A stretch of 64,000 nt of DNA from Limnobaculum allomyrinae. GTDB taxonomy: Bacteria; Pseudomonadota; Gammaproteobacteria; Enterobacterales; Enterobacteriaceae. The position numbers were made by a program, and so were the translations under genes. Location: contig NZ_JADRCR010000001.1 of NCBI RefSeq assembly GCF_016649425.1, positions 310,001 through 374,000 of the forward strand, written 5' to 3'. Shown here one piece after another: positions 1 through 9,977 of this stretch. Below the pieces are notes generated by a model. That model saw nothing but the letters and a program-made list of their open reading frames with translations. It searched no databases and was not told the origin of the DNA. Numbering within the stretch: position 1 is the stretch's first letter; each line of letters begins with the position of its first letter.

Positions 1-292
1 CACCACAGCCTATATCTAATAGCGCCTGAGGAGCCACATCATTAGATAATGAATTATCCAATAACGAGAAAATGGCATCTCTTAATGGTTGGTAATAGCC
101 CGCATCCAGAAACTGGCGGCGGGCCTGCATCATCATTTGGTTATCACCAGGATTTTTAGATTTTTTATGCTGAACGGGCATCAGGTTCACATACCCTTCT
201 TTTGCCCGATCGAACTGGTGGCGATGAGTGCACTGCCATACCTGATTGTCCAATTGCAACGGGTGGTGACAAAGTGGACATTGATATTGCAT
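1..292 (-). CDS. rlmA: 23S rRNA (guanine-745-N1)-methyltransferase, N-terminal part (cut by window edge)
   Basis: Translating the minus strand from the ATG at 292 gives a protein beginning [14 protein letters not shown] and continuing through [19 protein letters not shown] to LLDIGCG, where the window ends. The first ~30 residues form the RlmA zinc ribbon (C5, C8, C21, H25), and LLDIGCG is the SAM-binding motif I of a class I methyltransferase. RlmA methylates G745 of 23S rRNA in Gram-negative bacteria. An AGGA sequence lies about 8 nt upstream of the ATG. Only about 97 of the usual ~270 residues are present. The gene next to it is a cold-shock gene, as rlmA is next to cspC in E. coli. Confidence 0.93.
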   Translation of the reverse strand, partial: MQYQCPLCHHPLQLDNQVWQCTHRHQFDRAKEGYVNLMPVQHKKSKNPGDNQMMMQARRQFLDAGYYQPLRDAIFSLLDNSLSNDVAPQALLDIGCG

Positions 293-475
293 AGCGAAAT
301 CCTGACGAAAATATTGGATACCGGAAAAACCGATATATCAGTAAATAAAATTTTTATGAAGGAAGTATAACATTAAAGCAGCAAGGTTTGAGAGGCGTGC
401 TAATTGTGATTTAACACGTTAATAATGCAGAAACTCTAATTAATCTCTTCCTCCATATCATTGTCAATTAACTGG

Positions 476-682
476 TTAAAATGCGATAACATCCGTTGCT
501 AACAGACCGCGGGAAGTTTTATAAGTAGAAAACTCTACGTTTTGCCCTTCAGTCAATGATTTAGTTGATGTCGCAATTGATTTACGATCTACGTACAGTT
601 CGCTACTACCATCAAGTGGAGTAATTAAACCGATACCTTGGTTTTTATCAAACCATTTTACGAGTCCCATTCTTAGGGTCAT
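476..682 (-). CDS. CspA-family cold-shock-like protein with degenerate RNA-binding motifs
   Basis: This is a 68-residue cold-shock-domain protein of normal family length. The GLVKWFDK strand is intact, but RNP1 (normally KGFGFI) reads QGIGLI and RNP2 (normally VFVHF) reads LYVDR. Most of the aromatic residues that stack on RNA or ssDNA bases are therefore gone. It lies in tandem with the canonical Csp gene at 882-1091 on the same strand. A terminator between them suggests separate transcripts. An AGAGG sequence precedes the ATG at good spacing. The fold is very likely preserved; whether it still binds nucleic acid is uncertain. It could be a regulator or a diverging paralogue. Confidence 0.85.
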   Translation of the reverse strand: MTLRMGLVKWFDKNQGIGLITPLDGSSELYVDRKSIATSTKSLTEGQNVEFSTYKTSRGLLATDVIAF

Positions 683-791
683 ATTTTTTACCTCTTAATT
701 TGTTCAGTTATTTTATTTCCTTCTACAGTAAGTTTTTACAACATCTGTACCTGGAATATCAGGTTCAAGTAATTTTCTGTTCCAAGACCAC

Positions 792-819
792 AAAAAAACC
801 CGCATCAGCGATGCGGGTT
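792..819 (-). terminator. Rho-independent terminator of the canonical csp gene
   Basis: A 10-bp stem (797-806 with 810-819, AACCCGCATC type) with a 3-nt loop is followed on the minus strand by a run of seven T. It lies about 60 bp past the stop codon of the cold-shock gene at 882-1091. Confidence 0.85.
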
Positions 820-881
820 CCTTGTCACTGAAGCTAAGAAAGTCAGAGACTTATCTTATCTTCCTTAACGTTTGCTGCTAA

Positions 882-1091
882 TTACAGAGCAACAACGTTT
901 GCAGCTGCTGGACCGCGTGGGCTGTCTTGAATGGTATATTCAACTTTCTGGCCTTCAGCCAGAGTTTTAAAACCTTCACTAGCGATAGCAGAGAAGTGAA
1001 CGAATACGTCTTTACCACCATCATCTTGCTCAATAAAACCAAAACCTTTGCTTTCATTGAACCATTTAACTTTGCCAGTTTTCTTGGACAT
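882..1091 (-). CDS. CspA-family cold-shock protein (CspC/CspE-like)
   Basis: A 69-residue canonical cold-shock domain with intact RNP1 (KGFGFI) and RNP2 (VFVHF), ending PAAANVVAL. Proteins of this family are small RNA chaperones that bind single-stranded RNA and DNA and melt RNA structure. The ATG at 1091 has an AAAGGTAAG ribosome-binding site. Its place beside rlmA matches cspC of E. coli, but the sequence differs enough from E. coli CspC/CspE that I assign only the family. The 290 bp upstream, up to the acyltransferase gene, hold no gene and presumably contain the promoter and 5' leader. Confidence 0.93.
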   Translation of the reverse strand: MSKKTGKVKWFNESKGFGFIEQDDGGKDVFVHFSAIASEGFKTLAEGQKVEYTIQDSPRGPAAANVVAL

Positions 1092-1381
1092 CTTTACTTA
1101 CCTTTAAATTAGTTAACCTGCCATACATCATAGGGTATAGGCATTATGGCCAGATTTTCAGAGTCATTACTTATGGAGGCACTAAGAAGATGTTCGTCTA
1201 ATAAGCGAAATCAAAAGATAACGGCTTTAAGAAGGAACTGCTTTACTCTAATGTCGTACATAAATAGGTCTGTAGCACAGGCCGGTTCACATTTACTCAT
1301 AATGAACCACATAACGCAAGCGATTTCTCACTCTTTTGGGTAAAACAACGTAACTGGTTACTTTTCACCCTTATAAATTGA

Positions 1382-2308
1382 TTAATAAAGAGATATCTCA
1401 CCTGCTGGCCGCGTCTTAAATCGACGATGTAGCCACATATACAACTCAGGTGCTTTCAATATTTCTTTCTCAACCACTTTATTCATAAATTTTGCTGCTT
1501 CTGTGGAGTTATCCATCGGGAAGCCGGTTGGTGGTTCTGTAACCATTACCGTATAACCACTACCATCAGTATGCCGTTTTGGCGTAAAGGGCAATATAAC
1601 CGGATTAGCCTGACGCATTAATATGCTGGTTCCAATGGTTGTTGCTGCTTGAGGAACGGCAAAGAATGGTGCAAAGACACTGTTACGTGGGCCGTAATCA
1701 TGATCGGGAGCATACCAAAGTATCTCTCCTTTGCGCAGTTCACGAATCATGCCTTTAATATCATGCCGGTCAATAAAATACTTATTTGAACGACTGCGAC
1801 CTTTACACTGAACCCAATCCATCAATTTGTTATTATGTGGCCGATAAACACCAACACCCGGATTATACATACCGTATATGCGCCCCCCTAACTCGAGGGT
1901 TAAAAAATGGACGCCGACCAGCAACACCCCTTTTCCATCGGCACGAATACGCGACATGATCTCAATATTATCAACTTTACACCATTTCTTGATTCGGTTA
2001 TCAGACCAAAACCAGGCCATTCCTGTTTCCAGTAGCCCCATACCTAATGATTCAAAGTTTTCAACCAACAGTTTTTCTCTATCGTCTAAACTCAGGTTTG
2101 GAAAACACAGCTCCAGATTCCGCCGGGCAATATGCTTACGACGCTTTAAAAAGCGCATTGACAGATGACCTGTCCGGGTACCAATAAAATGAATCACTGG
2201 GTATGGTAACTGCACTAATAAATAGAGCGTAATAAGTCCAAACCAGGTTAACCAATATTTTGGCATCAGGTAGGAGTAATGAAATTCAGGTTGTTTAAAT
2301 TTCGACAT
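1382..2308 (-). CDS. lpxL: Lipid A biosynthesis acyltransferase (LpxL type)
   Basis: A 308-residue member of the LpxL/LpxM/LpxP family, inner-membrane acyltransferases that add a secondary acyl chain to Kdo2-lipid IVA using acyl-ACP. It has the family N-terminus YWLTWFG...QLPYPV with a membrane segment at about residues 15-40. The HX4(D/E) catalytic motif appears as HFLTLE near residue 134, followed by YRPHNN, WYAPDHDYGPR and the C-terminal LHRRFKTRPAGE. The segments around HFLTLELGG and WYAPDHDYGPRNSVF match E. coli LpxL better than LpxP, although assignment to the cold-induced LpxP cannot be excluded from memory alone. Its position next to two cold-shock genes is suggestive. It appears to be monocistronic. 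Confidence 0.88.
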   Translation of the reverse strand: MSKFKQPEFHYSYLMPKYWLTWFGLITLYLLVQLPYPVIHFIGTRTGHLSMRFLKRRKHIARRNLELCFPNLSLDDREKLLVENFESLGMGLLETGMAWFWSDNRIKKWCKVDNIEIMSRIRADGKGVLLVGVHFLTLELGGRIYGMYNPGVGVYRPHNNKLMDWVQCKGRSRSNKYFIDRHDIKGMIRELRKGEILWYAPDHDYGPRNSVFAPFFAVPQAATTIGTSILMRQANPVILPFTPKRHTDGSGYTVMVTEPPTGFPMDNSTEAAKFMNKVVEKEILKAPELYMWLHRRFKTRPAGEISLY

Positions 2309-2445
2309 TCAGGTTCTGCTTTCTCTTGCTGCAAGGCAGCGCTAATGGACAAACTTAGCCTTTGTTCAAATAGATATTAATAGGCTAAAGAGATAGCAAA
2401 TTAACGTGTAATTGAGACAACGCTGTGCATACTGTATGACAACGG

Positions 2446-2469
2446 CTTGATAAGCAAGTTCTTATCAAG
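2446..2469. repeat. Perfect 9-bp inverted repeat downstream of yfeH
   Basis: CTTGATAAG, a 6-nt loop, then CTTATCAAG. It lies about 50 bp past the end of the minus-strand transporter gene. There is no T-run on either side, so it may be an mRNA 3'-end stabilising hairpin or a protein-binding site rather than an intrinsic terminator. Confidence 0.5.
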
Positions 2470-2518
2470 ACAATTATTTACATAAAATAACACTTTTTAT
2501 AATTAAAGATTGTCACGG

Positions 2519-3514
2519 TTATTTATAGGCTGATGATTCTTTCATTATAGCGATTTTTCTTGCATAGCGCTGTGCTAAAAATGCACATACCATCAGTTGA
2601 ATTTGATGAAAGATCATCAAAGGTAACACCATCATTCCGACGGATGCGGCAGGGAAAAGCACATTAGCCATAGGTATGCCATTGGCCAGACTCTTTTTAG
2701 ATCCACAAAATATAATCGTTATTTCATCCTGGATACTAAAACCCATCCATTTAGCCAGACAGGTATTAATAGCTAATACAATTACTAATAGTAATATTGA
2801 GAAAATAATAATAATTAACAAGGACCATTGATTAACCTGATGCCATATTCCACCAATAACGGCATCGCTAAAAGCAGTATAAACCACTAATAATATGGAA
2901 CTGCGATCGGTGGTATTAATTAGTTTTTTATATTTTTCAATCCAATTAACAATAAAGGGACGAGAAAGGTGTCCAATAATAAAGGGCAACATCAATTGTA
3001 TTACAATATCAATAATTGCCTGTACTGTGTCCTGCTCCCCCTCTTGTGTATGCATTAACAGTCCAACCAGAATAGGTGATATGAATACGCCTAATAAACT
3101 CGATGCTGAAGCACTACACACCGCCGCCGCTACATTACCACCAGCAATCGAGGTATAAGCAATCGCTGACTGAACGGTGGCAGGCAAAGCACAAAGATAA
3201 AGAAAACCCAGATAGATACCTGTTGACATCAGGTCAGGTACAAACACTGACAAACCAAGACCCAATAATGGAAACAGGACAAATGTGCTGGCAAAAACAA
3301 TCAGATGTAGACGCCAGTGTCGAATACCATTAAGGATATTTTGCCGCGAAAGTTTTGCTCCATGCATAAAAAATAGTAACGCAATTGCCGCTTTTGTCAG
3401 ATATCCAAAAAATACTCTGGCATCCCCTTCACTGGGAAAGAGCGTTGCTAAAATCATTACGCCAATCAGCATTATCAGGAAAGAATCGACCTTTAAAAAC
3501 TTTAACCACGACAT
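2519..3514 (-). CDS. yfeH: YfeH-like bile acid:sodium symporter family transporter
   Basis: A 331-residue hydrophobic protein with about nine to ten membrane segments. It contains ALLFFMHGAKLSRQN, the substrate-region signature SAIAYTSIAGGNVAAAV, and FCGSKKSLANGIPMA. These match E. coli YfeH, a SBF-like (BASS superfamily) transporter of unknown substrate. The frame can be extended three codons to a TTG, but GAAGG lies 9 nt before the ATG at 3514 and abuts the TTG, so the ATG is chosen. It is divergent from fhs, with the promoters sharing 3515-3761. Confidence 0.9.
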   Translation of the reverse strand: MSWLKFLKVDSFLIMLIGVMILATLFPSEGDARVFFGYLTKAAIALLFFMHGAKLSRQNILNGIRHWRLHLIVFASTFVLFPLLGLGLSVFVPDLMSTGIYLGFLYLCALPATVQSAIAYTSIAGGNVAAAVCSASASSLLGVFISPILVGLLMHTQEGEQDTVQAIIDIVIQLMLPFIIGHLSRPFIVNWIEKYKKLINTTDRSSILLVVYTAFSDAVIGGIWHQVNQWSLLIIIIFSILLLVIVLAINTCLAKWMGFSIQDEITIIFCGSKKSLANGIPMANVLFPAASVGMMVLPLMIFHQIQLMVCAFLAQRYARKIAIMKESSAYK

Positions 3515-3596
3515 GGATAACAACCTTCAACAACAAACCTAATCAATAGAATCTGGTAATCTATGCGGTTTTAGCAAAAATGCAAATTTCGTCATG

Positions 3597-3612
3597 ACGC
3601 AAACGATACCTA
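3597..3612 (+). promoter_or_regulatory. Candidate PurR operator upstream of fhs
   Basis: ACGCAAACGATACCTA matches the PurR box consensus ANGCAANCGNTTNCNT at 9 of 11 fixed positions; both mismatches are in the right half. It sits about 150 bp upstream of the formate-tetrahydrofolate ligase gene, whose product makes the formyl donor for purine synthesis. In E. coli PurR represses purine and one-carbon genes. This is a motif match by eye only. Confidence 0.4.
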
Positions 3613-3761
3613 TCCTTCATTATCAGCAGATTTGCCAAACTTAAAAAACAAATAAAATGATTATTCTTGCCCTTTTTTACTTTGATTTATGACATAATTT
3701 GGCCTTCGCTTACTCCCGCCCACTGGGTATCTTGATTTTAATACATAGGATCATGTAGAGA

Positions 3762-5468
3762 ATGGCATCTTCACCATCACTTAAGCCAATTCAAGAAATT
3801 GCACAACGTTATGGCATCACTTCAGAATACCTTATCCCTTATGGCTCCAGTATGGCCAAAGTCGATTTGTCATTAATCGATCCTCAGGCTTCTAAAGGTA
3901 AACTGGTTTTAGTTTCCAGCATTACTCCGACGCCATTGGGTGAAGGTAAAACCGTGACCACTATTGGTTTAAGTCAGGGTTTTAATTTTATCGGCAAACC
4001 CTGTATCGCCTGTATTCGCCAGCCAAGTCTTGGCCCAGTGTTTGGTGTGAAAGGTGGTGCGGCTGGCGGCGGAAAGGCTCAAGTGTTGCCAATGGAGAAA
4101 CTAAACCTTCATCTTACCGGTGATATCCATGCAATAACTGCCGCGCACAATCTGGCCGCTGCCGCATTAGATGCTCGTTTGTATCATGAACACCGTTTAG
4201 GCGATCAGTTTACCGAGCAAACTGGCCTGCCAATGTTAAATATTGATATCAACCATATTCTTTGGAAGCGTGTAGTTGACCACAATGACCGTGCTTTGCG
4301 CCATATAATGGTTGGCGTCGGTGGTGGCGTTAACGGTGTTGAGCGCGCTGATGGTTATGATATTACGGCCGCTTCTGAACTGATGGCGATCCTTGCGCTG
4401 TCAGAAGACCTGAAAGATATGCGTCAACGTATTGGTCGCGTCATCCTTGCTCTCGATACTCACGGTAAGCCCATTACCGCAGAGCGTTTGGAAGTCGCCG
4501 GTGCCATGACAGTATTAATGAAAGATGCCATCCAGCCAACGCTGATGCAAACCAGTGAAAATACACCGGTGCTGATCCATGCCGGGCCTTTCGCCAATAT
4601 TGCTCATGGTAACTCTTCTGTTATCGCTGACCGTATTGGGTTGCAGCAAGCTGATTATGTTGTAACCGAAGCAGGTTTTGGTTCAGATATGGGAATGGAG
4701 AAGTTCTTCAATATCAAATATCGCCAGTCCGGTATCAAGCCATCCTGTGTAGTTCTGGTGGCAACGTTGCGTAGTCTGAAAGCTAATAGCGGTAAGTTTA
4801 ATATTAAACCAGGGCAACCACTGCCAGCGGAAATCGCTGAAAGTAATGTTGAACTATTAGCTCAGGGGTGTCAGAACTTAGGTTGGCATATTGCTAACGC
4901 CAAACGTTATGGTTTACCGGTAGTCATTGCCATTAACCGATTCCCAACTGATTCAGGCGAAGAGCTGGAATATCTGCGCGAATATGCTCTGTCTTGTGGT
5001 GCGGAAGGTGTAGAAATCAGTGATGCTTTCGCTGCTGGCGGTGCCGGAACCGCAAAACTGGCTGAACTGGTTTCCCGTGTTTGCGAAAAACAACAGGAAG
5101 TTACCCTACTTTATCCTGATAACATTAGCCTGTTGGAAAAAGTGCAGACCCTGGTTAATACTTACGGCGCAAAACAAGCGGTTCTGACCGCTCAAGCCTC
5201 TGACCAGTTAGCACAACTGGAGAAAGCCGGGTTTGGTCATCTTCCGTTATGTATAGCAAAAACGCCGTTGTCGATCAGCGCCGATCCTGCATTAAAAAAT
5301 GTGCCAAAAGATTTTACTGTCACTATTTCTTCTTTCCGGGTTTCTGCCGGTGCTGGATTTATCCGTGCTTATGCAGGAAATATTATGACTATGCCGGGTT
5401 TAGGTACTTTACCCGCCTATCGTAATATTGATATCGACCAATCCGGGGATATTATTGGCTTGAGCTAA
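3762..5468 (+). CDS. fhs: Formate-tetrahydrofolate ligase
   Basis: A 568-residue protein close to the usual ~556. It catalyses ATP-dependent formation of 10-formyl-tetrahydrofolate from formate and THF in the cytosol, feeding purine and fMet synthesis. Near residues 60-75 the P-loop reads [14 protein letters not shown]. It is followed by the conserved [20 protein letters not shown] block and [12 protein letters not shown]. The C-terminal substrate region [14 protein letters not shown] is also present. The gene stands alone with its own divergent promoter region and precedes rsx by about 110 bp. E. coli K-12 lacks fhs and relies on FolD, so this gene marks a metabolic difference. The ATG at 3762 has only a weak upstream GTAGAGA. 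Confidence 0.95.
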   Translation: MASSPSLKPIQEIAQRYGITSEYLIPYGSSMAKVDLSLIDPQASKGKLVLVSSITPTPLGEGKTVTTIGLSQGFNFIGKPCIACIRQPSLGPVFGVKGGAAGGGKAQVLPMEKLNLHLTGDIHAITAAHNLAAAALDARLYHEHRLGDQFTEQTGLPMLNIDINHILWKRVVDHNDRALRHIMVGVGGGVNGVERADGYDITAASELMAILALSEDLKDMRQRIGRVILALDTHGKPITAERLEVAGAMTVLMKDAIQPTLMQTSENTPVLIHAGPFANIAHGNSSVIADRIGLQQADYVVTEAGFGSDMGMEKFFNIKYRQSGIKPSCVVLVATLRSLKANSGKFNIKPGQPLPAEIAESNVELLAQGCQNLGWHIANAKRYGLPVVIAINRFPTDSGEELEYLREYALSCGAEGVEISDAFAAGGAGTAKLAELVSRVCEKQQEVTLLYPDNISLLEKVQTLVNTYGAKQAVLTAQASDQLAQLEKAGFGHLPLCIAKTPLSISADPALKNVPKDFTVTISSFRVSAGAGFIRAYAGNIMTMPGLGTLPAYRNIDIDQSGDIIGLS

Positions 5469-5582
5469 CGCCGTTTAATTTACCTCAATAGAGGTAAATA
5501 CCAATACCCCTACACTTACAGTGTTGTGATTAAGCCGCCAATTATTGATAATATGGCGGCTTCTTCTCTTTTAGGCAGTTTA

Positions 5583-6164
5583 ATGAGCGATTATTTGCTA
5601 CTTTTTGTTGGCACTGTTTTTGTCAATAACTTCGTGTTGGTTAAGTTTTTAGGCTTATGCCCTTTTATGGGAGTGTCGAAAAAGCTGGAAACAGCCATCG
5701 GAATGGGATTAGCAACAACATTTGTGCTGACGCTTGCCTCCATCTGTGCATGGCTGGTTGAGAATTATATTTTAGAACCGTTAGGGTTGTCTTACTTGCG
5801 CACCCTGGCGTTCATTTTTGTTATCGCCGTTGTGGTTCAGTTCACAGAGTTAGTCGTGCGTAAAACCAGCCCGGTACTTTACCGTTTGCTGGGAATATTT
5901 TTACCATTGATTACCACTAACTGTGCGGTGCTGGGCGTAGCGTTACTTAACGTTAATCAATCACACAATTTTATGCAGTCTACCGTGTATGGTTTTAGCG
6001 CTGCAGTTGGGTTTTCATTTGTTATGGTTCTTTTTGCCGCTATTCGTGAACGTCTGGCCTCTGCTGATGTACCGGCTCCATTTAAAGGTTCATCCATCGC
6101 GTTAATTACCGCCGGATTAATGTCACTGGCATTTATGGGCTTCACAGGGTTGGTAAGGTTTTAA
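5583..6164 (+). CDS. rsxA: Rsx/Rnf electron transport complex subunit A
   Basis: A 193-residue integral membrane subunit with six membrane helices, starting [20 protein letters not shown] and ending [10 protein letters not shown], very close to E. coli RsxA in sequence and length. The frame stays open upstream to a GTG at 5526, but the ATG at 5583 gives the canonical N-terminus. RsxA and RsxE are homologous, inverted subunits that coordinate an intramembrane iron centre in Rnf/Nqr complexes. It is the first gene of a tightly packed six-gene operon and overlaps rsxB by one base. In E. coli the complex keeps SoxR reduced; in the wider Rnf family it is an ion-pumping ferredoxin:NAD+ oxidoreductase. 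Confidence 0.96.
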   Translation: MSDYLLLFVGTVFVNNFVLVKFLGLCPFMGVSKKLETAIGMGLATTFVLTLASICAWLVENYILEPLGLSYLRTLAFIFVIAVVVQFTELVVRKTSPVLYRLLGIFLPLITTNCAVLGVALLNVNQSHNFMQSTVYGFSAAVGFSFVMVLFAAIRERLASADVPAPFKGSSIALITAGLMSLAFMGFTGLVRF

Positions 6165-6742
6165 TGTTTTCTTTATGGTCCAGCATTATTGCACTCACGC
6201 TACTGGCGTTGGTGTGCGGTGCTATTTTAGGTTTTGCTGCCCGCCGTTTTCAGGTGGATGCCGATCCTATCGTTGATAAGGTTGAGGCTCTATTGCCCCA
6301 AAGCCAGTGTGGTCAATGCGGTTATCCTGGCTGTCGCCCCTATGCAGAAGCCGTAGCTAATAATGGTGAAATGATTAATAAATGCGCCCCTGGTGGTGAG
6401 GCTGTGATGCTAAAACTGGCGGATACACTGGGCATCGAACCTCAAGCGCTTGATCAAACTACGATGGAAAGTAATCCGGTGCGTAAGGTGGCATTTATTG
6501 ATGAAAATAACTGCATTGGCTGCACCAAATGTATTCAGGCTTGTCCTGTTGATGCCATTGTCGGCTCAACCAGGGCTATGCATACCGTAATCACCGATCT
6601 TTGTACCGGATGCGATCTTTGTGTTGCCCCTTGCCCTACTGACTGCATTGAAATGCGCCCGATAGAACAGACAACTTCAACCTGGAAATGGGACCTGCAA
6701 GCCATATCTGTTAAAGTGATAGAGATTAATTCACATGTTTGA
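6164..6742 (+). CDS. rsxB: Rsx/Rnf electron transport complex subunit B (ferredoxin-like)
   Basis: 192 residues. There is an N-terminal membrane anchor at residues ~5-25, then a four-Fe-S domain with CGQCGYPGC at ~49-57. Two 4Fe-4S ferredoxin motifs follow: [16 protein letters not shown] at ~112-127 and [16 protein letters not shown] at ~142-157. It is the cytoplasmic iron-sulfur entry subunit that passes electrons between ferredoxin or NADH and the membrane subunits. Its ATG overlaps the last base of the rsxA stop, and its end overlaps rsxC by 8 bases, implying translational coupling. Confidence 0.96.
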   Translation: MFSLWSSIIALTLLALVCGAILGFAARRFQVDADPIVDKVEALLPQSQCGQCGYPGCRPYAEAVANNGEMINKCAPGGEAVMLKLADTLGIEPQALDQTTMESNPVRKVAFIDENNCIGCTKCIQACPVDAIVGSTRAMHTVITDLCTGCDLCVAPCPTDCIEMRPIEQTTSTWKWDLQAISVKVIEINSHV

Positions 6743-8918
6743 TCTATTTGCTAAGTTTAGAAAAACCAAAGTTTGGGATTTCGATGGTGGCATTCATCCT
6801 CCGGAGATGAAAGATCAGACGCGTCTTATCCCTATCAGACGTTCTGCGCTACCGGATTATCTACAGATCCCTCTGCAACAGCATCTTGGGCCAGAGGGTG
6901 AGCTGTTGGTTAAAGAAGGCGATTATGTCTTTAAAGGCCAAAAGCTAACTACCGGTAAAAATCGGGCTTTACCGGTACATGCATCCACATCCGGTACTGT
7001 GATAAATATCGATTATTATCCAAGTACCCATCCATCTGCCATTCCCGAACGCTGTATTCGCCTGAAACCAGATGGGCTTGAACAGTGGGCTGAGTTACAT
7101 GCATTGGATGATTACCGCTCTTATACACCAGAACAGTTAATCGCTCATATTCATCGTTCTGGTATTGCCGGGCTGGGAGGCGCAGTATTCCCTACCGCCA
7201 GTAAAATTAATGGTGCATTGAGCCGGGTAAAAACTCTGATTATTAATGGCGCTGAATGCGAACCTTATATTACCGCTGACGATCGGCTCATGCAGGAGTA
7301 CGCCGATGAGCTAATTACCGGTTGTGAAATCCTGCGTCATATACTGAAACCTGAAAGCATTCTGATTGGTATTGAAGATAATAAACCCGAGGCAATTCAG
7401 CAGTTGAAAGATGCGTTACAGCGTAACGGATCTGCCGATATTGCTCTGCGTGTTATCCCGACCAAATACCCTTCCGGTGGTGCAAAACAGTTAACTAAAA
7501 TTCTTACCGGACTTGAAGTACCTCATGGTGGACGCTCCTCGGATATTGGAGTGTTAATGCAAAACGTTGGCACGGTATACGCCATCAAACGTGCTGTGAT
7601 TAATGGTGAACCGCTGATTGAACGTATCGTTACCTTAACAGGAGATGCGCTTCAGAATAAGGGTAACTTTTGGGTTTTGTTAGGCACTCCGGTCTCTGAA
7701 TTGCTGAAACAGATGCAGTATCAACCTCAAACCAAACCGATGGTAATTATGGGCGGCCCATTAATGGGCTTCGCATTACCGGATATCCAGGTACCGGTAA
7801 CCAAAATGAGTAACTGTATTATTGCTCCGTCCAGCGATGAGATTGAACCACCGCAACAGGAACAGGCCTGTATTCGCTGTACCCAGTGTGCTGATGCCTG
7901 TCCTGCTGGATTATTGCCTCAGCAGCTTTATTGGTTTAGTCGCGGCAAGGAACATGAAAAAGCACGCAACTATAATCTATTCGACTGTATTGAATGTGGT
8001 GCCTGTGCTTACGTTTGCCCCAGTAATATTCCTTTGGTTCAATATTACCGTCAGGAAAAAGCAGAAATACGCGAGCAAGATCAATTAGCTGAATTGGCTC
8101 GTACCGCTAAAATTCGTTTTGAAGCCAGACAGGCTCGTCTGGAAAAAGAGAAATTAGCACGTCAACAACGCCATAAAAAGGCTGAAACCCGTTTAGATGA
8201 TAAAGACAACCATATTATTCAGGCCGCTCTGGAGCGAGTAAATCAGCAAAAATCCGTTGAAAATAGTAATAGCTCAACAATACCGGTAATTAAATCCGTT
8301 GATGGCAAATTACTACCGGATAACAGTGCTGTTATTGCGCTCAGGCAGGCCAGAAAAGCCCAGCGACAAGTCACTGAACAATCTGCACCCTCCACTAACA
8401 GTAACGTTGATGCTGAACAAGATTCACGTAAAGCCGCGTTGGCGGCTGCTATAGCTCGTGCTAAAGCAAAAAAAGGACAACAGCAGCAAGATGAAATAAA
8501 ACCTGTTGAGCAGAATGTTTCTTCGGAGACATCGAATACTGATGAGCGTAAAAATGCGGTTGCCGAGGCTATCGCACGTGTTAAGGCGCGTAAAGCACAG
8601 CAACAAGCTGACTCAATGCCTGCTGCCGCCGCCATAGTTCAAAAAGACACAACGTTTACTCAACAAGCCACATCACCTGCTGACGATCGCAAAGCTGCTG
8701 TAGCTGAAGCTATTGCTCGCGCTAAAGCGCGAAAAGAGCAACGTCAGGAGATACAGCAGCAATCTGAATTCTCGGAACAACAAGACCAAATCATTGAGAC
8801 GCAACCAGTAGCAGAAGTCGATGAACGTAAAGCTGCCGTTGCCGAGGCTATTGCTCGGGTGAAAGCCCGTAAAGCTCAACAGGCCGCACTTCAGTTAACC
8901 GCAACAGGTGAAGAATAG
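6735..8918 (+). CDS. rsxC: Rsx/Rnf electron transport complex subunit C
   Basis: A 727-residue cytoplasmic peripheral subunit carrying the NADH/FMN-binding NQRA-like fold and two 4Fe-4S centres. The centres are [16 protein letters not shown] near residue 378 and [16 protein letters not shown] near residue 417. From about residue 430 the chain becomes a charged, Ala/Gln/Lys-rich extension. This holds four copies of an 18-residue unit of the type [18 protein letters not shown] (DNA at 8421, 8541, 8682 and 8820). Variable repeat tails of this kind are typical of enterobacterial RsxC. Stop and start with rsxD are adjacent. Confidence 0.95.
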   Translation: MFDLFAKFRKTKVWDFDGGIHPPEMKDQTRLIPIRRSALPDYLQIPLQQHLGPEGELLVKEGDYVFKGQKLTTGKNRALPVHASTSGTVINIDYYPSTHPSAIPERCIRLKPDGLEQWAELHALDDYRSYTPEQLIAHIHRSGIAGLGGAVFPTASKINGALSRVKTLIINGAECEPYITADDRLMQEYADELITGCEILRHILKPESILIGIEDNKPEAIQQLKDALQRNGSADIALRVIPTKYPSGGAKQLTKILTGLEVPHGGRSSDIGVLMQNVGTVYAIKRAVINGEPLIERIVTLTGDALQNKGNFWVLLGTPVSELLKQMQYQPQTKPMVIMGGPLMGFALPDIQVPVTKMSNCIIAPSSDEIEPPQQEQACIRCTQCADACPAGLLPQQLYWFSRGKEHEKARNYNLFDCIECGACAYVCPSNIPLVQYYRQEKAEIREQDQLAELARTAKIRFEARQARLEKEKLARQQRHKKAETRLDDKDNHIIQAALERVNQQKSVENSNSSTIPVIKSVDGKLLPDNSAVIALRQARKAQRQVTEQSAPSTNSNVDAEQDSRKAALAAAIARAKAKKGQQQQDEIKPVEQNVSSETSNTDERKNAVAEAIARVKARKAQQQADSMPAAAAIVQKDTTFTQQATSPADDRKAAVAEAIARAKARKEQRQEIQQQSEFSEQQDQIIETQPVAEVDERKAAVAEAIARVKARKAQQAALQLTATGEE
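8421..8873 (+). repeat. Four spaced 54-bp coding repeats in the RsxC tail
   Basis: Units of 18 codons start at 8421, 8541, 8682 and 8820 and encode variants of D(E/S/D)[16 protein letters not shown], separated by Gln/Ser-rich linkers of 22-29 codons. The first unit is the most diverged ([14 protein letters not shown]). The array is in frame and predicts amphipathic helices. Confidence 0.85.
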
Positions 8919-9968
8919 ATGTCATTTCGTATAACCAGTTCACCATTTTCACACAGTCAGCAATCAACACAGCGATTAATGTTGTTGGTGGTACTGGCCT
9001 GTATACCGGGAATTGCTGCTCAATGGTATTTCTTTGGTTACGGTAATTTAATTCAAGTTGTGCTGGCTTCATTTGTTGCCTTATGTGCTGAAGCCGCGGT
9101 ATTAAAGCTGCGACATCAGCCAATTGCCTCCCAGCTAAGTGATAATTCTGCCCTACTAACCGCCCTATTATTAGGTATCAGCATTCCTCCTCTGGCACCC
9201 TGGTGGATTATTGTTATCGGGACTTTTGCCGCTATTGTAATCGCCAAGCAGCTGTATGGTGGTTTAGGACAAAATCCTTTCAATCCGGCAATGGTCGGCT
9301 ACGTTATTCTGTTGATCTCCTTCCCGGTGCAAATGAGCAGTTGGTTGCCTCCAGCTCCGCTGCAGGCAACCCATATCAGCCTGATGGATACGCTGAGTAT
9401 TATTTTTAGCGGACACAGCACGCAAGGTGATGATGTGTTCAAATTAATGCTAGGGGTTGATGGTGTCAGTCAGGCCACACCGTTAGATACCTTAAAGACC
9501 GGACTGCGCAGCGGTCACAGCATTACTGAAGTATTAAGTCAGCCCATTTATAACAGTTTGGGGGGTATTGGCTGGCAGTGGGTAAACGTCGGATTCCTGC
9601 TTGGCGGACTATTCCTGCTTGGGAAAAAAGTGATCCAATGGCATCTCCCCGTTAGTTTTCTGCTGACGCTAGCCATTGTCTCCACCATTGGCTGGCTACT
9701 GGATCCCTCACATAATGCGGCTCCGTGGTTTCACCTGTTTTCGGGAGCCAGCATGTTATGCGCCTTTTTTATTATTACCGATCCGGTAACAGCGTCTACT
9801 ACGGTAAAAGGTCGGTTGATTTTCGGTGTGTTAGTTGGCGTACTGGTTTGGCTGATTCGTAGTTATGGCGGTTATCCTGATGCGGTAGCTTTTGCTATTT
9901 TACTGGCAAACATTACCGTACCGTTGATCGACCACTATACTCAACCTCGTGCTTATGGACATCGCTAA
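8919..9968 (+). CDS. rsxD: Rsx/Rnf electron transport complex subunit D (covalent FMN)
   Basis: A 349-residue membrane subunit with about nine to ten helices. The flavinylation motif SQAT places the FMN-accepting threonine at residue 187, the same position as in E. coli Rsx[14 protein letters not shown] and the C-terminal [14 protein letters not shown] are family hallmarks. The ATG directly follows the rsxC stop. FMN is attached by phosphodiester linkage to this Thr by ApbE, which is not in the window. Confidence 0.95.
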   Translation: MSFRITSSPFSHSQQSTQRLMLLVVLACIPGIAAQWYFFGYGNLIQVVLASFVALCAEAAVLKLRHQPIASQLSDNSALLTALLLGISIPPLAPWWIIVIGTFAAIVIAKQLYGGLGQNPFNPAMVGYVILLISFPVQMSSWLPPAPLQATHISLMDTLSIIFSGHSTQGDDVFKLMLGVDGVSQATPLDTLKTGLRSGHSITEVLSQPIYNSLGGIGWQWVNVGFLLGGLFLLGKKVIQWHLPVSFLLTLAIVSTIGWLLDPSHNAAPWFHLFSGASMLCAFFIITDPVTASTTVKGRLIFGVLVGVLVWLIRSYGGYPDAVAFAILLANITVPLIDHYTQPRAYGHR

Positions 9969-9977
9969 GGAGCCCCC

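Noticed and set aside
1146-1343. 65-codon plus-strand frame upstream of the csp gene
   Set aside because: No ribosome-binding site or recognisable sequence; it lies in the csp leader/promoter region on the opposite strand.
5526-5582. Upstream GTG start giving RsxA 19 extra residues
   Set aside because: The extension is not membrane-like or conserved, and the ATG at 5583 gives the standard RsxA N-terminus.
8243-8635. 130-codon minus-strand frame over the rsxC tail
   Set aside because: It is a low-complexity mirror of the RsxC repeats, with no ribosome-binding site or domain.
8421-8873. Spaced repeats considered as a CRISPR array
   Set aside because: The repeats are in frame within rsxC, imperfect at DNA level, and code for helical protein repeats.
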